A stretch of 12,663 nucleotides of DNA. It comes from Amoeboradix gromovi. Taxonomy: Eukaryota; Sanchytriomycota; Sanchytriomycetes; Sanchytriales; Sanchytriaceae. The stretch is taken from NCBI GenBank assembly GCA_018985225.1, contig JADGIF010000255.1:1-12663 (forward strand). Direction: 5' to 3'. Both the position numbers and the translations under genes were made by a program. Position 1 is the first letter of the stretch. Each line of letters begins with the position of its first letter. Below the pieces are notes generated by a model that did no database searches, was not told the origin of the DNA, and saw only the letters and a program-made list of their open reading frames with translations. Shown in pieces: positions 6,532 to 12,663 of the stretch.

Positions 6532-6702
6532 ATGCTGAGATGTTTAAAATCGCTCAGCCAATGGGAACAAAATGTTGGCTATGAAAGAGTTTGTGGCCCG
6601 AGAGCCTCTTTTTGCATTTTGGATAAGGCTGACGAAGATGATAAATTACCAAGAGACTTAATCATGGTCTACAAGGAATACTTTTGTACGCGCTTTGTAT
6701 AA
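6532..6702 (+). CDS. Uncertain small ORF, 56 residues
   Basis: The ORF begins MLRCLKSLSQWEQNVGYERVC and continues through FCILDKADEDDKLPRDL to YKEYFCTRFV. Its composition is protein-like (Trp, several Tyr/Phe, an acidic DKADEDD patch, four Cys) and it fills part of a gap between two genes. No TATA-like box, AATAAA or recognisable domain supports it. A second overlapping ORF starts at 6508 in another frame. Joining the two by a 19-nt intron at 6521-6539 is possible on paper, but its ends (GTCAAT...GAG) do not resemble the two good introns in this window. I do not know what it is. Confidence 0.25.
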   Translation: MLRCLKSLSQWEQNVGYERVCGPRASFCILDKADEDDKLPRDLIMVYKEYFCTRFV

Positions 6703-6797
6703 AGACATTTGTGTATCAGCTAAATCTATAGTTTCTATTTTGTATCCAGCTTGTTCTACTTATCTGGGCATTTGCCATGTTGCGCTTTAGCGGCAAA

Positions 6798-6804
6798 TAT
6801 AAGC
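6798..6804 (+). promoter_or_regulatory. TATA-like box before the Nrd1-like gene
   Basis: TATAAGC with 22 nt between it and the ATG at 6827. It is weaker than the TATAAAA boxes but in a similar position. Confidence 0.25.
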
Positions 6805-6826
6805 TGAAACAAAAATATAGACTGCA

Positions 6827-8123
6827 ATGGATGCATTATATTTATCGCACTTACCTACAAAAGTTGATGTTTTTGATGAGCTGCTAAGCTCCATAATAAA
6901 GGAACCACACAATGTAATAGTTAGAATGGAATGGATGGATTTACTAGAGATAGTCTTTCCAATTAATTTCAAAACAGGCCTGGTGAAAGCAGTTGAGGAT
7001 ATGATACTAGCTAAGCAAATTGAGGGTAAAATTGTTAGCAACCATTTGCTACTTGTTAATCCAGACAATGAAATTGAAAGGTGTAGCACAATTATTACGG
7101 AGCTTCAATATGAAACAGACCCGTCTATTCAAAGCGACTGCGAATTGCTAACTCAGTACTATCAGAGCATATTAGATAAATTAAAATGGTTCCAGTCCGA
7201 TAATGATTCAGAGGTAGACTGTTTACACATAAAAGTCTTGTCGAGAACATTATTTGCATCCCGCCTTGGCAATTGCTCAATTAAGGAAATCAGATCAGTG
7301 TTTCAGCAATTTGGATTCATTGATAAAATGGATTATGACCATTCCAAGCGAAGATGTTTTATCAAGTTCCGATATCGAAAAGCGGTCGAACTGGCTATGA
7401 AGTCTGAACTGAAAATGGGCGAACAGTGTATTTTATTGCGGTATGCATGGCCTTTTGGTACCAAATACTTATTTAGGACCACAGGATGACTTCAATTATG
7501 AAAAAGGATATTCAATTTCACATATTTCTCGATTAACTCAACTTGATAAGAAAATATTAACTGTCAGTAAGCACGCGGGGATTACAGGTCCTTTTAGAGG
7601 TGGACTTACCGTTGAAGAGCCGTTTATTCACACTTTTATATCTCAACAATATCCTTCCAAGGACTTATTTAACTTCAAAAAGGCTGTTGACTGGTCTACC
7701 AACACAGAAAAACAGATTGATGTGCAACCGGTAATCAAGTCTCTGATTGTGTTGTCCCGATCTTTGTATATTGGAAATATTTTAAATTCGAGTGCAACAG
7801 AATTGTACCAATATTTTTCGCATTATGCTGCTGTCGAGACACTGGAATACAAACCTAATAAACAATGCTGCTTCTTAAAACTAAGAACAAGAGCTATGAC
7901 TGAATACTTGTTTGATAAATGCCATTTGCAAATTTATAAAAACAGCGTGTTAAAGATAGGGTGGGCTTGTGGTTATGGCTCCAAAGAATCATTTGATTAC
8001 AAAAATGGAATAAATATTATTCCTTATGATAAGCTAAATGCATCCGAATTGCACCATTTGAAGGTACAGAACCTATCAAATCCGTGCGAAGAGCCATCTT
8101 ATTTTAAAAATAAATACATTTGA
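6827..8123 (+). CDS. Nrd1/Seb1-like RNA-binding protein with duplicated RRM module (two exons)
   Basis: The exons are 6827-7457 and 7477-8123, separated by a 19-nt phase-1 intron. The spliced protein has 425 residues. Residues 134-208 form an RRM (RNP2 TLFASRL, RNP1 RRCFIKFR). YAWPFGPQDDFNYEKGYSISHISRL and later GGLTVEEPFI follow, matching the Nrd1 block GWGVGFGPR..Y..G.S.IP..RL...EEP. Residues 301-371 form a second RRM (SLYIGNI, QCCFLKLR) followed by GWACGYGSKESFDYKNGINIIPYDKL, so the whole module occurs twice. The N-terminal 130 residues are helical, but I cannot see the CTD-interacting domain motif expected in Nrd1/Seb1/SCAF proteins. Family members bind nascent RNA and act in transcription termination and 3'-end formation in the nucleus. 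The splice is needed to restore the G-P block, which strongly supports it. An AATAAA (8109-8114) precedes the stop and another (8188-8193) follows it. Confidence 0.75.
7458..7476 (+). other. 19-nt spliceosomal intron in the Nrd1-like gene
   Basis: The sequence gtaccaaatacttatttag begins with GT and ends with TTTAG. Unspliced, the frame stops at 7489. Removing 19 nt gives ...AWPF-G-PQDDFNYEKG..., restoring the family motif across the junction (phase 1, codon GGA). There is no canonical CTAAC branch site, only TACTTAT. Confidence 0.85.
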
Positions 8124-8557
8124 GTAAAAACCGAGAATCAGTTGATGTATTCAAAAATCATGTGTTTTTAACGATACTGCACTGATCAATAAACTCTTTT
8201 TCAAAATTACCGTTTTATTAGAAAATCAAAATTTGCAAAAAATTAACAAAGTCAGTCCACGCGTCACGGTGCTTGCTCACACTTGACTATTAAACGCTTC
8301 ATTATCCTTCATCAATGTCTCTTTCCTTTCTTTGAACAATTGCTCTATTACTTGACCATTTCTAACCATTGAAGAGCCGATGTTCCATGCGTTCTGCCAA
8401 CTATGAACGATCGTTTCTGGATTAGTAACAATATAATTCACCATAATCATATACCTTGACAGTGATTGTAAGTTCGAAGTAGTTAGTCGATATTCGGATA
8501 GAACTACTTCGTGGGACACGGTTTTACTATTCTCAATTCTCCCTCGCACGTTAAGTA
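8124..8557. other. Region between the Nrd1-like gene and the first tRNA
   Basis: It contains a plus-strand AATAAA (8188-8193) suited to the Nrd1-like mRNA, a minus-strand AATAAA (8219-8214), and the weak minus-strand ORF listed separately. Nothing else was recognised. Confidence 0.45.
8277..8450 (-). CDS. Doubtful small ORF, 57 residues from first ATG
   Basis: The first in-frame ATG after the tRNA is at 8450 and gives a peptide starting MIMVNYIVTNPETIVHSWQN and ending DNEAFNSQV. The frame stays open further upstream into the tRNA, where its translation is the familiar tRNA-derived peptide and is not a protein. The segment ETIVHSWQNAWNIGSSM faintly recalls the NWQNV..I region of DASH complex subunit Dad2, and the size is in the range of small DASH subunits, but this is a weak visual match. 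A minus-strand AATAAA lies about 58 nt after the stop. It may not be a gene. Confidence 0.2.
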   Translation of the reverse strand: MIMVNYIVTNPETIVHSWQNAWNIGSSMVRNGQVIEQLFKERKETLMKDNEAFNSQV

Positions 8558-8582
8558 TGGGTCTTGGGTGGATCGAACACCC

Positions 8583-8623
<41 letters not shown>

Positions 8624-8630
8624 AACACCC
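8558..8630 (-). tRNA. tRNA-Phe (GAA), copy 1
   Basis: 73 nt read on the minus strand fold as a full cloverleaf. The D arm is GCTC/GAGC, the anticodon arm TCAGA-CTGAAGA-TCTGA with anticodon GAA at 8597-8595, and the T arm GGGTG-TTCGATC-CACCC; discriminator A73. G20, the GAA anticodon and A73 are the known yeast tRNA-Phe identity bases. A box TAGCTCAGTTGG and B box GTTCGATCC are intact. The acceptor stem (GGGTGTT/AAGACCC) has a G5-G68 mismatch, also present in copy 2. There is no intron. No minus-strand run of four T occurs for about 300 nt downstream, which is unusual for Pol III genes. Confidence 0.93.
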
Positions 8631-8666
8631 TCCATGGCTTGGCACAAGATTATAATACCTTTCTGG

Positions 8667-8693
8667 ACTTAATATTTAAATCAAATATTAAGT
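8667..8693. repeat. Perfect inverted repeat, 11-bp arms
   Basis: ACTTAATATTT and AAATATTAAGT are separated by AAATC. The AT-rich composition lowers its significance, but both arms are perfect. Confidence 0.6.
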
Positions 8694-8877
8694 AGAAATG
8701 GCTACTAATTGTAAAATCGTTTGAGTTTGTAATAGACATGGGACACCTATATGATAGTACTTGGCAAAGTCTATGTTAATTTGCAAATACGTTAATCATC
8801 AATTATGTTGCTATTTCGTATTAATAAAAATAAACCTTACCCTAAAGCTGTTACTTTAAGTGAAAAGCATAAAGGAA

Positions 8878-8898
8878 AGATTGTAGAAATCACAATCT
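8878..8898. repeat. Perfect inverted repeat, 7-bp arms
   Basis: AGATTGT and ACAATCT are separated by a 7-nt loop (8885-8891). Confidence 0.5.
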
Positions 8899-9095
8899 AT
8901 GCTCAAATCCAAATGATATCGCTTTGTTTACAGTATCGCGAAGAATCTAACAGAACAATATAATCGTGGATACTGAAAACATGCTTATGTAAGCACCGAA
9001 CCACAAAATAACATTCTAATATATTTAAAATAACAAAGTCACTCATAAAAAAACGCTTAGAGTCAAATACGAAACAACTACATATGGGACAACCG

Positions 9096-9122
9096 TCTAA
9101 GAAAATGCACCTTTTGCTTAGA
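9096..9122. repeat. Hairpin with TCTAAG/CTTAGA arms
   Basis: The outer arms TCTAAG (9096-9101) and CTTAGA (9117-9122) enclose an inner AAA/TTT pairing. Another CTTAGA around 9056-9061 could pair with the same TCTAAG, giving two mutually exclusive folds. Confidence 0.45.
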
Positions 9123-9319
9123 TGCTCAAAGACCTCATATCTACTTTTATTTTGAAGAGGGGATTGAAGGTAATGAAAGAAAATTGGTATAATAGAAGAT
9201 CTTTTATTAATGATAGCATTTCCTCCGTATGGTGCACCTTTAAATACGAGTTAGTCTAGTTTTTATATTTGGTGTCCCATATATTGGGAAACAATTTTTA
9301 ATTTGTATCAAGTACTCTC

Positions 9320-9365
9320 GCAATACACTAACAACACAGAGTGTATTGCCAAGATAGCTAGCTAT
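9320..9365. repeat. 10-bp inverted repeat followed by a 12-bp palindrome
   Basis: GCAATACACT (9320-9329) and AGTGTATTGC (9340-9349) flank a 10-nt loop. Four bases later, 9354-9365 reads ATAGCTAGCTAT, a perfect palindrome. They lie about 70 bp beyond the 3' end of tRNA copy 2. Confidence 0.6.
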
Positions 9366-9414
9366 TAGTATGATTCGCATGCAGATGTCGTGAACCCTAC
9401 TCCAGCAGACTGGT

Positions 9415-9418
9415 AAAA
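9415..9418 (-). terminator. Pol III terminator of tRNA-Phe copy 2
   Basis: TTTT on the minus strand, 16 nt past the tRNA 3' end. No equivalent exists near copy 1. Confidence 0.5.
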
Positions 9419-9433
9419 CAACGTACAATAAGA

Positions 9434-9458
9434 TGGGTCTTGGGTGGATCGAACACCC

Positions 9459-9499
<41 letters not shown>

Positions 9500-9506
9500 A
9501 ACACCC
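9434..9506 (-). tRNA. tRNA-Phe (GAA), copy 2
   Basis: Identical over all 73 nt to the copy at 8630-8558, including the G5-G68 acceptor mismatch; flanks differ. The anticodon GAA is at 9473-9471. A minus-strand TTTT (9418-9415) lies 16 nt downstream and is a normal Pol III terminator. It is transcribed divergently from the exonuclease gene starting 85 bp away, so the two probably share the 84-bp promoter space. Confidence 0.94.
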
Positions 9507-9590
9507 ATAATTTACCAATGATTGAGTAAGATATAATTTAACTTGACTCTGCATTGTGCTTCCACAGGCTAATATGGTACAAGGAGGGCT

Positions 9591-10763
9591 ATGTTTTCTA
9601 CTCACAACTTCAAGAATATCATTTGCCCTTATGATACTAGCTGTAAACGGCTTTATTGCTGGTTTGGTCATTCTAAAGCGGCTTCAAGTTATATATCGGG
9701 TCCAAAAGTCAAACTATCACTAGATTCCAAGGTACCATGGAAATCAAGGCAGTTGTGGGCTACTAGACTTTATGAGAAACTTTTGGCTACAAATGAGCCT
9801 GAACCCTCTGAAATAGCGCTTAAATTGGAGATGGACATCCATGAGAAATGTGACAAAGGCACTTATGCCAGCTCTGCACTAGCAACCTTAAAGACTATCG
9901 GTAATGCGATCAAGCCAGAACCTTTTAAAATTAAGAGATTTAAACCCTTTTTATTAAACGAATCTGAATTGATAGGAATGGGATATCCAATTTTTCCAAT
10001 TCCACAAGTCTCCATTGATCTGTATAATGTAAGCAGAAACTGTATAAGGTGCTCGAAACCTTTTAATGTGACATCCGAGCTAGAAGAAAATGCTAAAGTT
10101 GCATGCCATTATCATCCTGGTAGATTACGGAATACAAAAGATCACGGATCTAGAGAGCGTACTTATTGGTGCTGCAATCAATTTCAAAATCAAGCCGGTT
10201 GTACCCTCGGTTGCCACGTTTATCAATTCGAAGATTTTAAAGATTTGAATGCTGTTAATCCATTCAAACAGGCTCCCTTGGTTACAGAAAATGCTTATAA
10301 AATACTTGCATTAGACTGCGAGATGGTCTACACATCCGGTGGATTAGAACTAGCTAGATGTACAATCACAAATGAATCCAAATCCGTAGTGTATGATGAA
10401 ATAATCCAACCATTGCATCCTATCTACGATTTCAATACAAAGTATTCTGGTATAACGAACCTAATAAATTCTGTGTCATTCATACAGTTTCGTGCAACTT
10501 TATTTACACTAATGGATCAGAATACTATTCTTGTTGGACACTCATTGGAAAGCGATTTAAAAGCCATGAGGCTAGTTCATACCAACGTAATCGACACTGT
10601 TAAACTGTATCCACATGTAAAAGGATTGCCATTTAGACATTCTCTCAAGTATTTAGCTGCTGAGCATCTGCAAAAGATCATTCAGAATGACGAAGCTGGC
10701 CATGATTCCATGGAGGATGCTGTTATATCGTTTGAGCTAGTATTGCGACTTTTAAAAGATTAA
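9591..10763 (+). CDS. REXO1/Rex3-type 3'-5' RNA exonuclease (DEDDh) with CCCH finger
   Basis: A 390-residue single-exon protein. Residues 12-27 form a CCCH zinc finger (C12-x5-C18-x4-C23-x3-H27). Residues 151-210 hold the zinc-binding region typical of REXO1/Rex3 (CIRC, ACHYHPGRL, YWCCNQF, GCTLGCHV). Residues 236-390 are the RNase T-like nuclease: ALDCEMVYTSGGLELAR gives D242 and E244, GHSLESDL gives D322, and GHDSMEDA gives H371 and D376, a complete DEDDh set. The order and spacing match human REXO1's C-terminal half and fungal Rex3. The expected activity is metal-dependent 3' trimming of structured or precursor RNAs in the nucleus. The first ATG (9591) has the CCCH finger 11 residues later, supporting it as the true start, and is preceded by GAGGGCT. 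AATAAA overlaps the stop. The gene is convergent with CCT7 at 36 bp. Confidence 0.88.
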   Translation: MFSTHNFKNIICPYDTSCKRLYCWFGHSKAASSYISGPKVKLSLDSKVPWKSRQLWATRLYEKLLATNEPEPSEIALKLEMDIHEKCDKGTYASSALATLKTIGNAIKPEPFKIKRFKPFLLNESELIGMGYPIFPIPQVSIDLYNVSRNCIRCSKPFNVTSELEENAKVACHYHPGRLRNTKDHGSRERTYWCCNQFQNQAGCTLGCHVYQFEDFKDLNAVNPFKQAPLVTENAYKILALDCEMVYTSGGLELARCTITNESKSVVYDEIIQPLHPIYDFNTKYSGITNLINSVSFIQFRATLFTLMDQNTILVGHSLESDLKAMRLVHTNVIDTVKLYPHVKGLPFRHSLKYLAAEHLQKIIQNDEAGHDSMEDAVISFELVLRLLKD

Positions 10764-10768
10764 ATAAA
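10763..10768 (+). terminator. Poly(A) signal overlapping the exonuclease stop
   Basis: AATAAA shares the last base of the TAA at 10761-10763. Confidence 0.55.
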
Positions 10769-10791
10769 AAACACTCATTGACTGATCAACA

Positions 10792-10797
10792 TTTATT
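10792..10797 (-). terminator. Poly(A) signal of CCT7
   Basis: TTTATT on the plus strand gives AATAAA on the minus strand two bases after the TAA (10802-10800). It lies in the 36-bp gap, so the two convergent mRNAs are expected to overlap. Confidence 0.55.
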
Positions 10798-10799
10798 TC

Positions 10800-12481
10800 T
10801 TATTGTCTTCCGGGCTGTCCAGGTAATCCAGACTGTGGAGGTGCTGATTCTGGGTTCTTCACTGTTTCATCAATACTTAGAATCAAGCAGGCAGCTTCGA
10901 CAGCACTATTAATAGCATTTCTCTTGACAATTTCCGGTTCCCATACAAAGCTCTTGTAAGTATCTACAACCGAACCTCCTTCTAAGTCTACTCCAGCATT
11001 CTCTCCCATGAATTGTCCACTTTTTTTGGTATGTGCTTGTCTTAATAAGTTCATCAAATCAGTCACATCTAATCCTGAATTTAATATCAACTGGCGGGGA
11101 ATGATTTCCAACGCTTGTGCAAATGCCATATAGACTAACTGTGATTTACCTGCCAATTCATATGCTTTTAATCTCAAATGTTGGGATAGTGCCATCTAAG
11201 TTAGTAATTGATTACATCAATTGCACCTCCTCCTGCAACTACGCTCTTGTTTTTGATAGCTCTGCGTACAATCATAATTGCATCGTGTAATGATCTCTCC
11301 ACTTCCGCTAGGAACTGTTCAGCGCCACCTCGTAAGATTAAAGTACTGGTTTTACTATTTAAACATCCTGTAAACATATTAAATCGTTCTCCGCCAATGA
11401 AAACTTCTTTGTAATGCGAACAGGTGCCCAAGTGGGATGCATTCAAGTCATGAATACTGCTATGGATTGTACAATTCAGTGCCTTGGTGACTCGTAATAG
11501 ATCATCTTGAGGAACCCTACCAGCACAGAATATATGTCTATCAGCAAAATATTGAGTAGCTAAGTCACCTATAGGTAATTTACTTAGCACAACATTAGCG
11601 CCAGTCTTGACAATATTTTCTAGTTTCTCATAAATTATACGCCACTCAGCATCAACTACTTTTTGATATTCGCTCACTTTTTCAATTCTCACCTCGGCGT
11701 TGTCTTTTTCCGCTTTGAGCTCTAATTCTACATTTAAGCAGATAACTTTTGGGTTTTCAAAAGATTTCGGTTGCTGTTCAAAACCAGCATAAGAAAAAGT
11801 TTTTTTAAAAGCAACACCATCTACAACCATAGAATCTTCCATACCACCGCCATGAACTTTCTTCATAGCAATAAATGACTCATTTAATGAATCTTGAGGA
11901 TCTAGTTTTAAAACAGCATCCACCACCATCTTACCGAAGAAATCTTTATTTGAGTGGATCAGTTTCGAAGACATGGAAGTAGTAGCACACTTCAGTAACA
12001 CATCTCTTAATTCATCACCAGTACTGGTTAGATCAACACTAGCAGAGCCGATATGAGAATTGGCTTCTTGGCCAGCTTTGCGCAATGATTTGATGATGAC
12101 TTGAGGATTAACATTATCTTCCACAAGAGTTTTTACCTGCTTTAAAATCTCAGCAGCGATTAAAACAGTACTAGTGGTACCATCACCAACTTGAGCGTCT
12201 TGTGCACGAGCAATATCAACAAGTGATTTAGCAGCAGGATGGATGATGTCAAGCAGCTTCATAATTGTAGCACCATCGTTAGAAATAGTTACTCTACCAT
12301 TTTTATCAACAATTAATTTATCACATCCTAGCGGACCTAGAGTTGTTCTGATGGTATCTGCTACTGCAATACATGCCCCAATGTTACTTAGTAGTTGGCC
12401 TTTACCCTGCGATTGATCACTGCCTTCTTTTAATAGTACAATTGGCATGTTCAACATTTGTTGTTGCTGTTGTCTTGACAT
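10800..12481 (-). CDS. CCT7: Chaperonin TRiC/CCT subunit eta (CCT7), two exons
   Basis: The exons are 12481-11216 and 11195-10800, separated by a 20-nt phase-0 intron. The 553-residue product is a normal CCT subunit length. Residues 47-51 are TTLGP, 68-73 NDGATI and 99-104 GDGTTS, the equatorial ATP-binding motifs of group II chaperonins. VVAGGGAID at the end of exon 1 joins [16 protein letters not shown] of exon 2, and the later ALEIIPRQL and SIDETVKNP are eta-type. The first ATG gives a short N-terminal QQQQQ tract before [16 protein letters not shown], which matches the eta N-terminus. CCT7 is one of eight subunits of the cytosolic double ring that folds actin, tubulin and WD-repeat proteins. 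An AATAAA follows the stop directly. The family call is very secure. Confidence 0.95.
11196..11215 (-). other. 20-nt spliceosomal intron in CCT7
   Basis: On the minus strand: gtaatcaattactaacttag, with GTAA donor, ACTAAC branch site and TTAG acceptor. Unspliced, the frame reads VINY and stops. Spliced, it gives GGGAID-MALSQHL, matching the conserved CCT7 sequence (phase 0). The branch-site A lies only about 5-6 nt from the acceptor. Confidence 0.93.
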
Positions 12482-12663
12482 GTTTGAAAAAATAATATGA
12501 AATTTAAAAACAAAAGGGACATCAAATATAAAAACTGGACTAACTTTCTATAACAATTTGGAACATTATTTCAGCTTTATTAATTTTATGGATTTAAGAG
12601 GCGAGTGGACATTCAGCTAGTTGCGGAGTTGACGAGTATGAAAGGAGAATAAATAACTTTTAT
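12482..12663. other. Upstream region of CCT7, nothing further recognised
   Basis: An AT-rich promoter region of CCT7 with a TATAT-like stretch about 50 nt before the ATG. A minus-strand frame is open from the right edge to a TGA at 12615-12613, with an AATAAA beyond it. This could be the end of the next gene, but 16 codons are too few to claim it. Confidence 0.35.

Larger units (their letters stand above)
8640..9433. other. Noncoding spacer between tRNAs with several inverted repeats
   Basis: About 800 AT-rich bases without a supported ORF. Perfect or near-perfect inverted repeats occur at 8667-8693, 8878-8898, 9096-9122 and 9320-9349, with a 12-bp palindrome at 9354-9365. A run of seven A (9047-9053) would act as a Pol III terminator on the minus strand. 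No tRNA or known snRNA motif was found. Confidence 0.5.

Noticed and set aside
6843-6860. U1 snRNA 5'-end-like ACTTACCT
   Set aside because: It lies inside the coding sequence of the Nrd1-like protein and no downstream U1 structure or Sm site follows.
9240-9671. Minus-strand ORF of 143 codons across tRNA-Phe copy 2
   Set aside because: Its central peptide is simply the translated tRNA gene, the well-known spurious 'LGERQTEDLKVG' peptide, and it overlaps the start of the exonuclease gene.
12588-12663. Start of a plus-strand gene at ATG near 12588 or the end of a minus-strand gene
   Set aside because: The plus frame stops after ten codons, and the minus frame is open for only 16 codons to the window edge, which is expected by chance.

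Overview
The window reads as nuclear DNA of a compact, AT-rich eukaryote, most likely an early-diverging fungus or fungus-like parasite (Rozellomycota or a microsporidian relative). Four things support this. Two conserved genes are interrupted by spliceosomal introns of only 19 and 20 nt. A permease resembles the fungal methionine permease Mup1, and an RNA-binding protein resembles fungal Nrd1/Seb1. AATAAA signals repeatedly overlap or directly follow stop codons. CCC/GGG runs sit just before several start codons, as reported for microsporidia. The taxonomic placement is inference; no rRNA or marker set is present.

Layout. 1-239 (+) is the 3' end of an AK6/Fap7 adenylate kinase gene. 576-2039 (+) is a Mup1/LAT-type amino-acid permease. 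It converges on a small basic Gly/Ala/His-rich gene at 2321-2109 (-), which has a TATA-like box and a 37-bp imperfect palindrome just upstream. 2402-3118 has no supported gene. 3145-3573 (+) is a small predicted secreted protein. 3744-4463 (+) is a Ser/Thr-rich protein with a GPI-signal-like tail. 5215-4532 (-) and 6173-5523 (-) are tandem divergent paralogues of an unrecognised signal-peptide and membrane family. 6181-6531 holds hairpins and a possible Pol III gene on the minus strand. 6532-6702 (+) is an uncertain small ORF. 6827-8123 (+) is a two-exon Nrd1/Seb1-like gene whose RNA-binding module is duplicated. 8124-9590 contains two identical tRNA-Phe genes (-), a questionable small ORF and several hairpins. 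9591-10763 (+) is a REXO1/Rex3-type 3'-5' exonuclease. It converges, 36 bp apart, with the two-exon gene for chaperonin subunit CCT7/eta (12481-10800, -). 12482-12663 is upstream DNA with no supported gene.

The housekeeping genes (AK6/Fap7, Nrd1-like, REXO1-like, CCT7, tRNA-Phe) concern RNA processing, ribosome maturation and protein folding. They flank a central stretch (about 2.1-6.2 kb) of unrecognised, mostly secreted or membrane-associated proteins. That is the part most likely to be lineage-specific and, if the organism is a parasite, to act at the host interface. The best leads are the ultra-short introns, the tandem secreted or membrane family, the promoter-proximal palindrome, the candidate Pol III RNA and the tRNA-Phe pair with a shared acceptor-stem mismatch.
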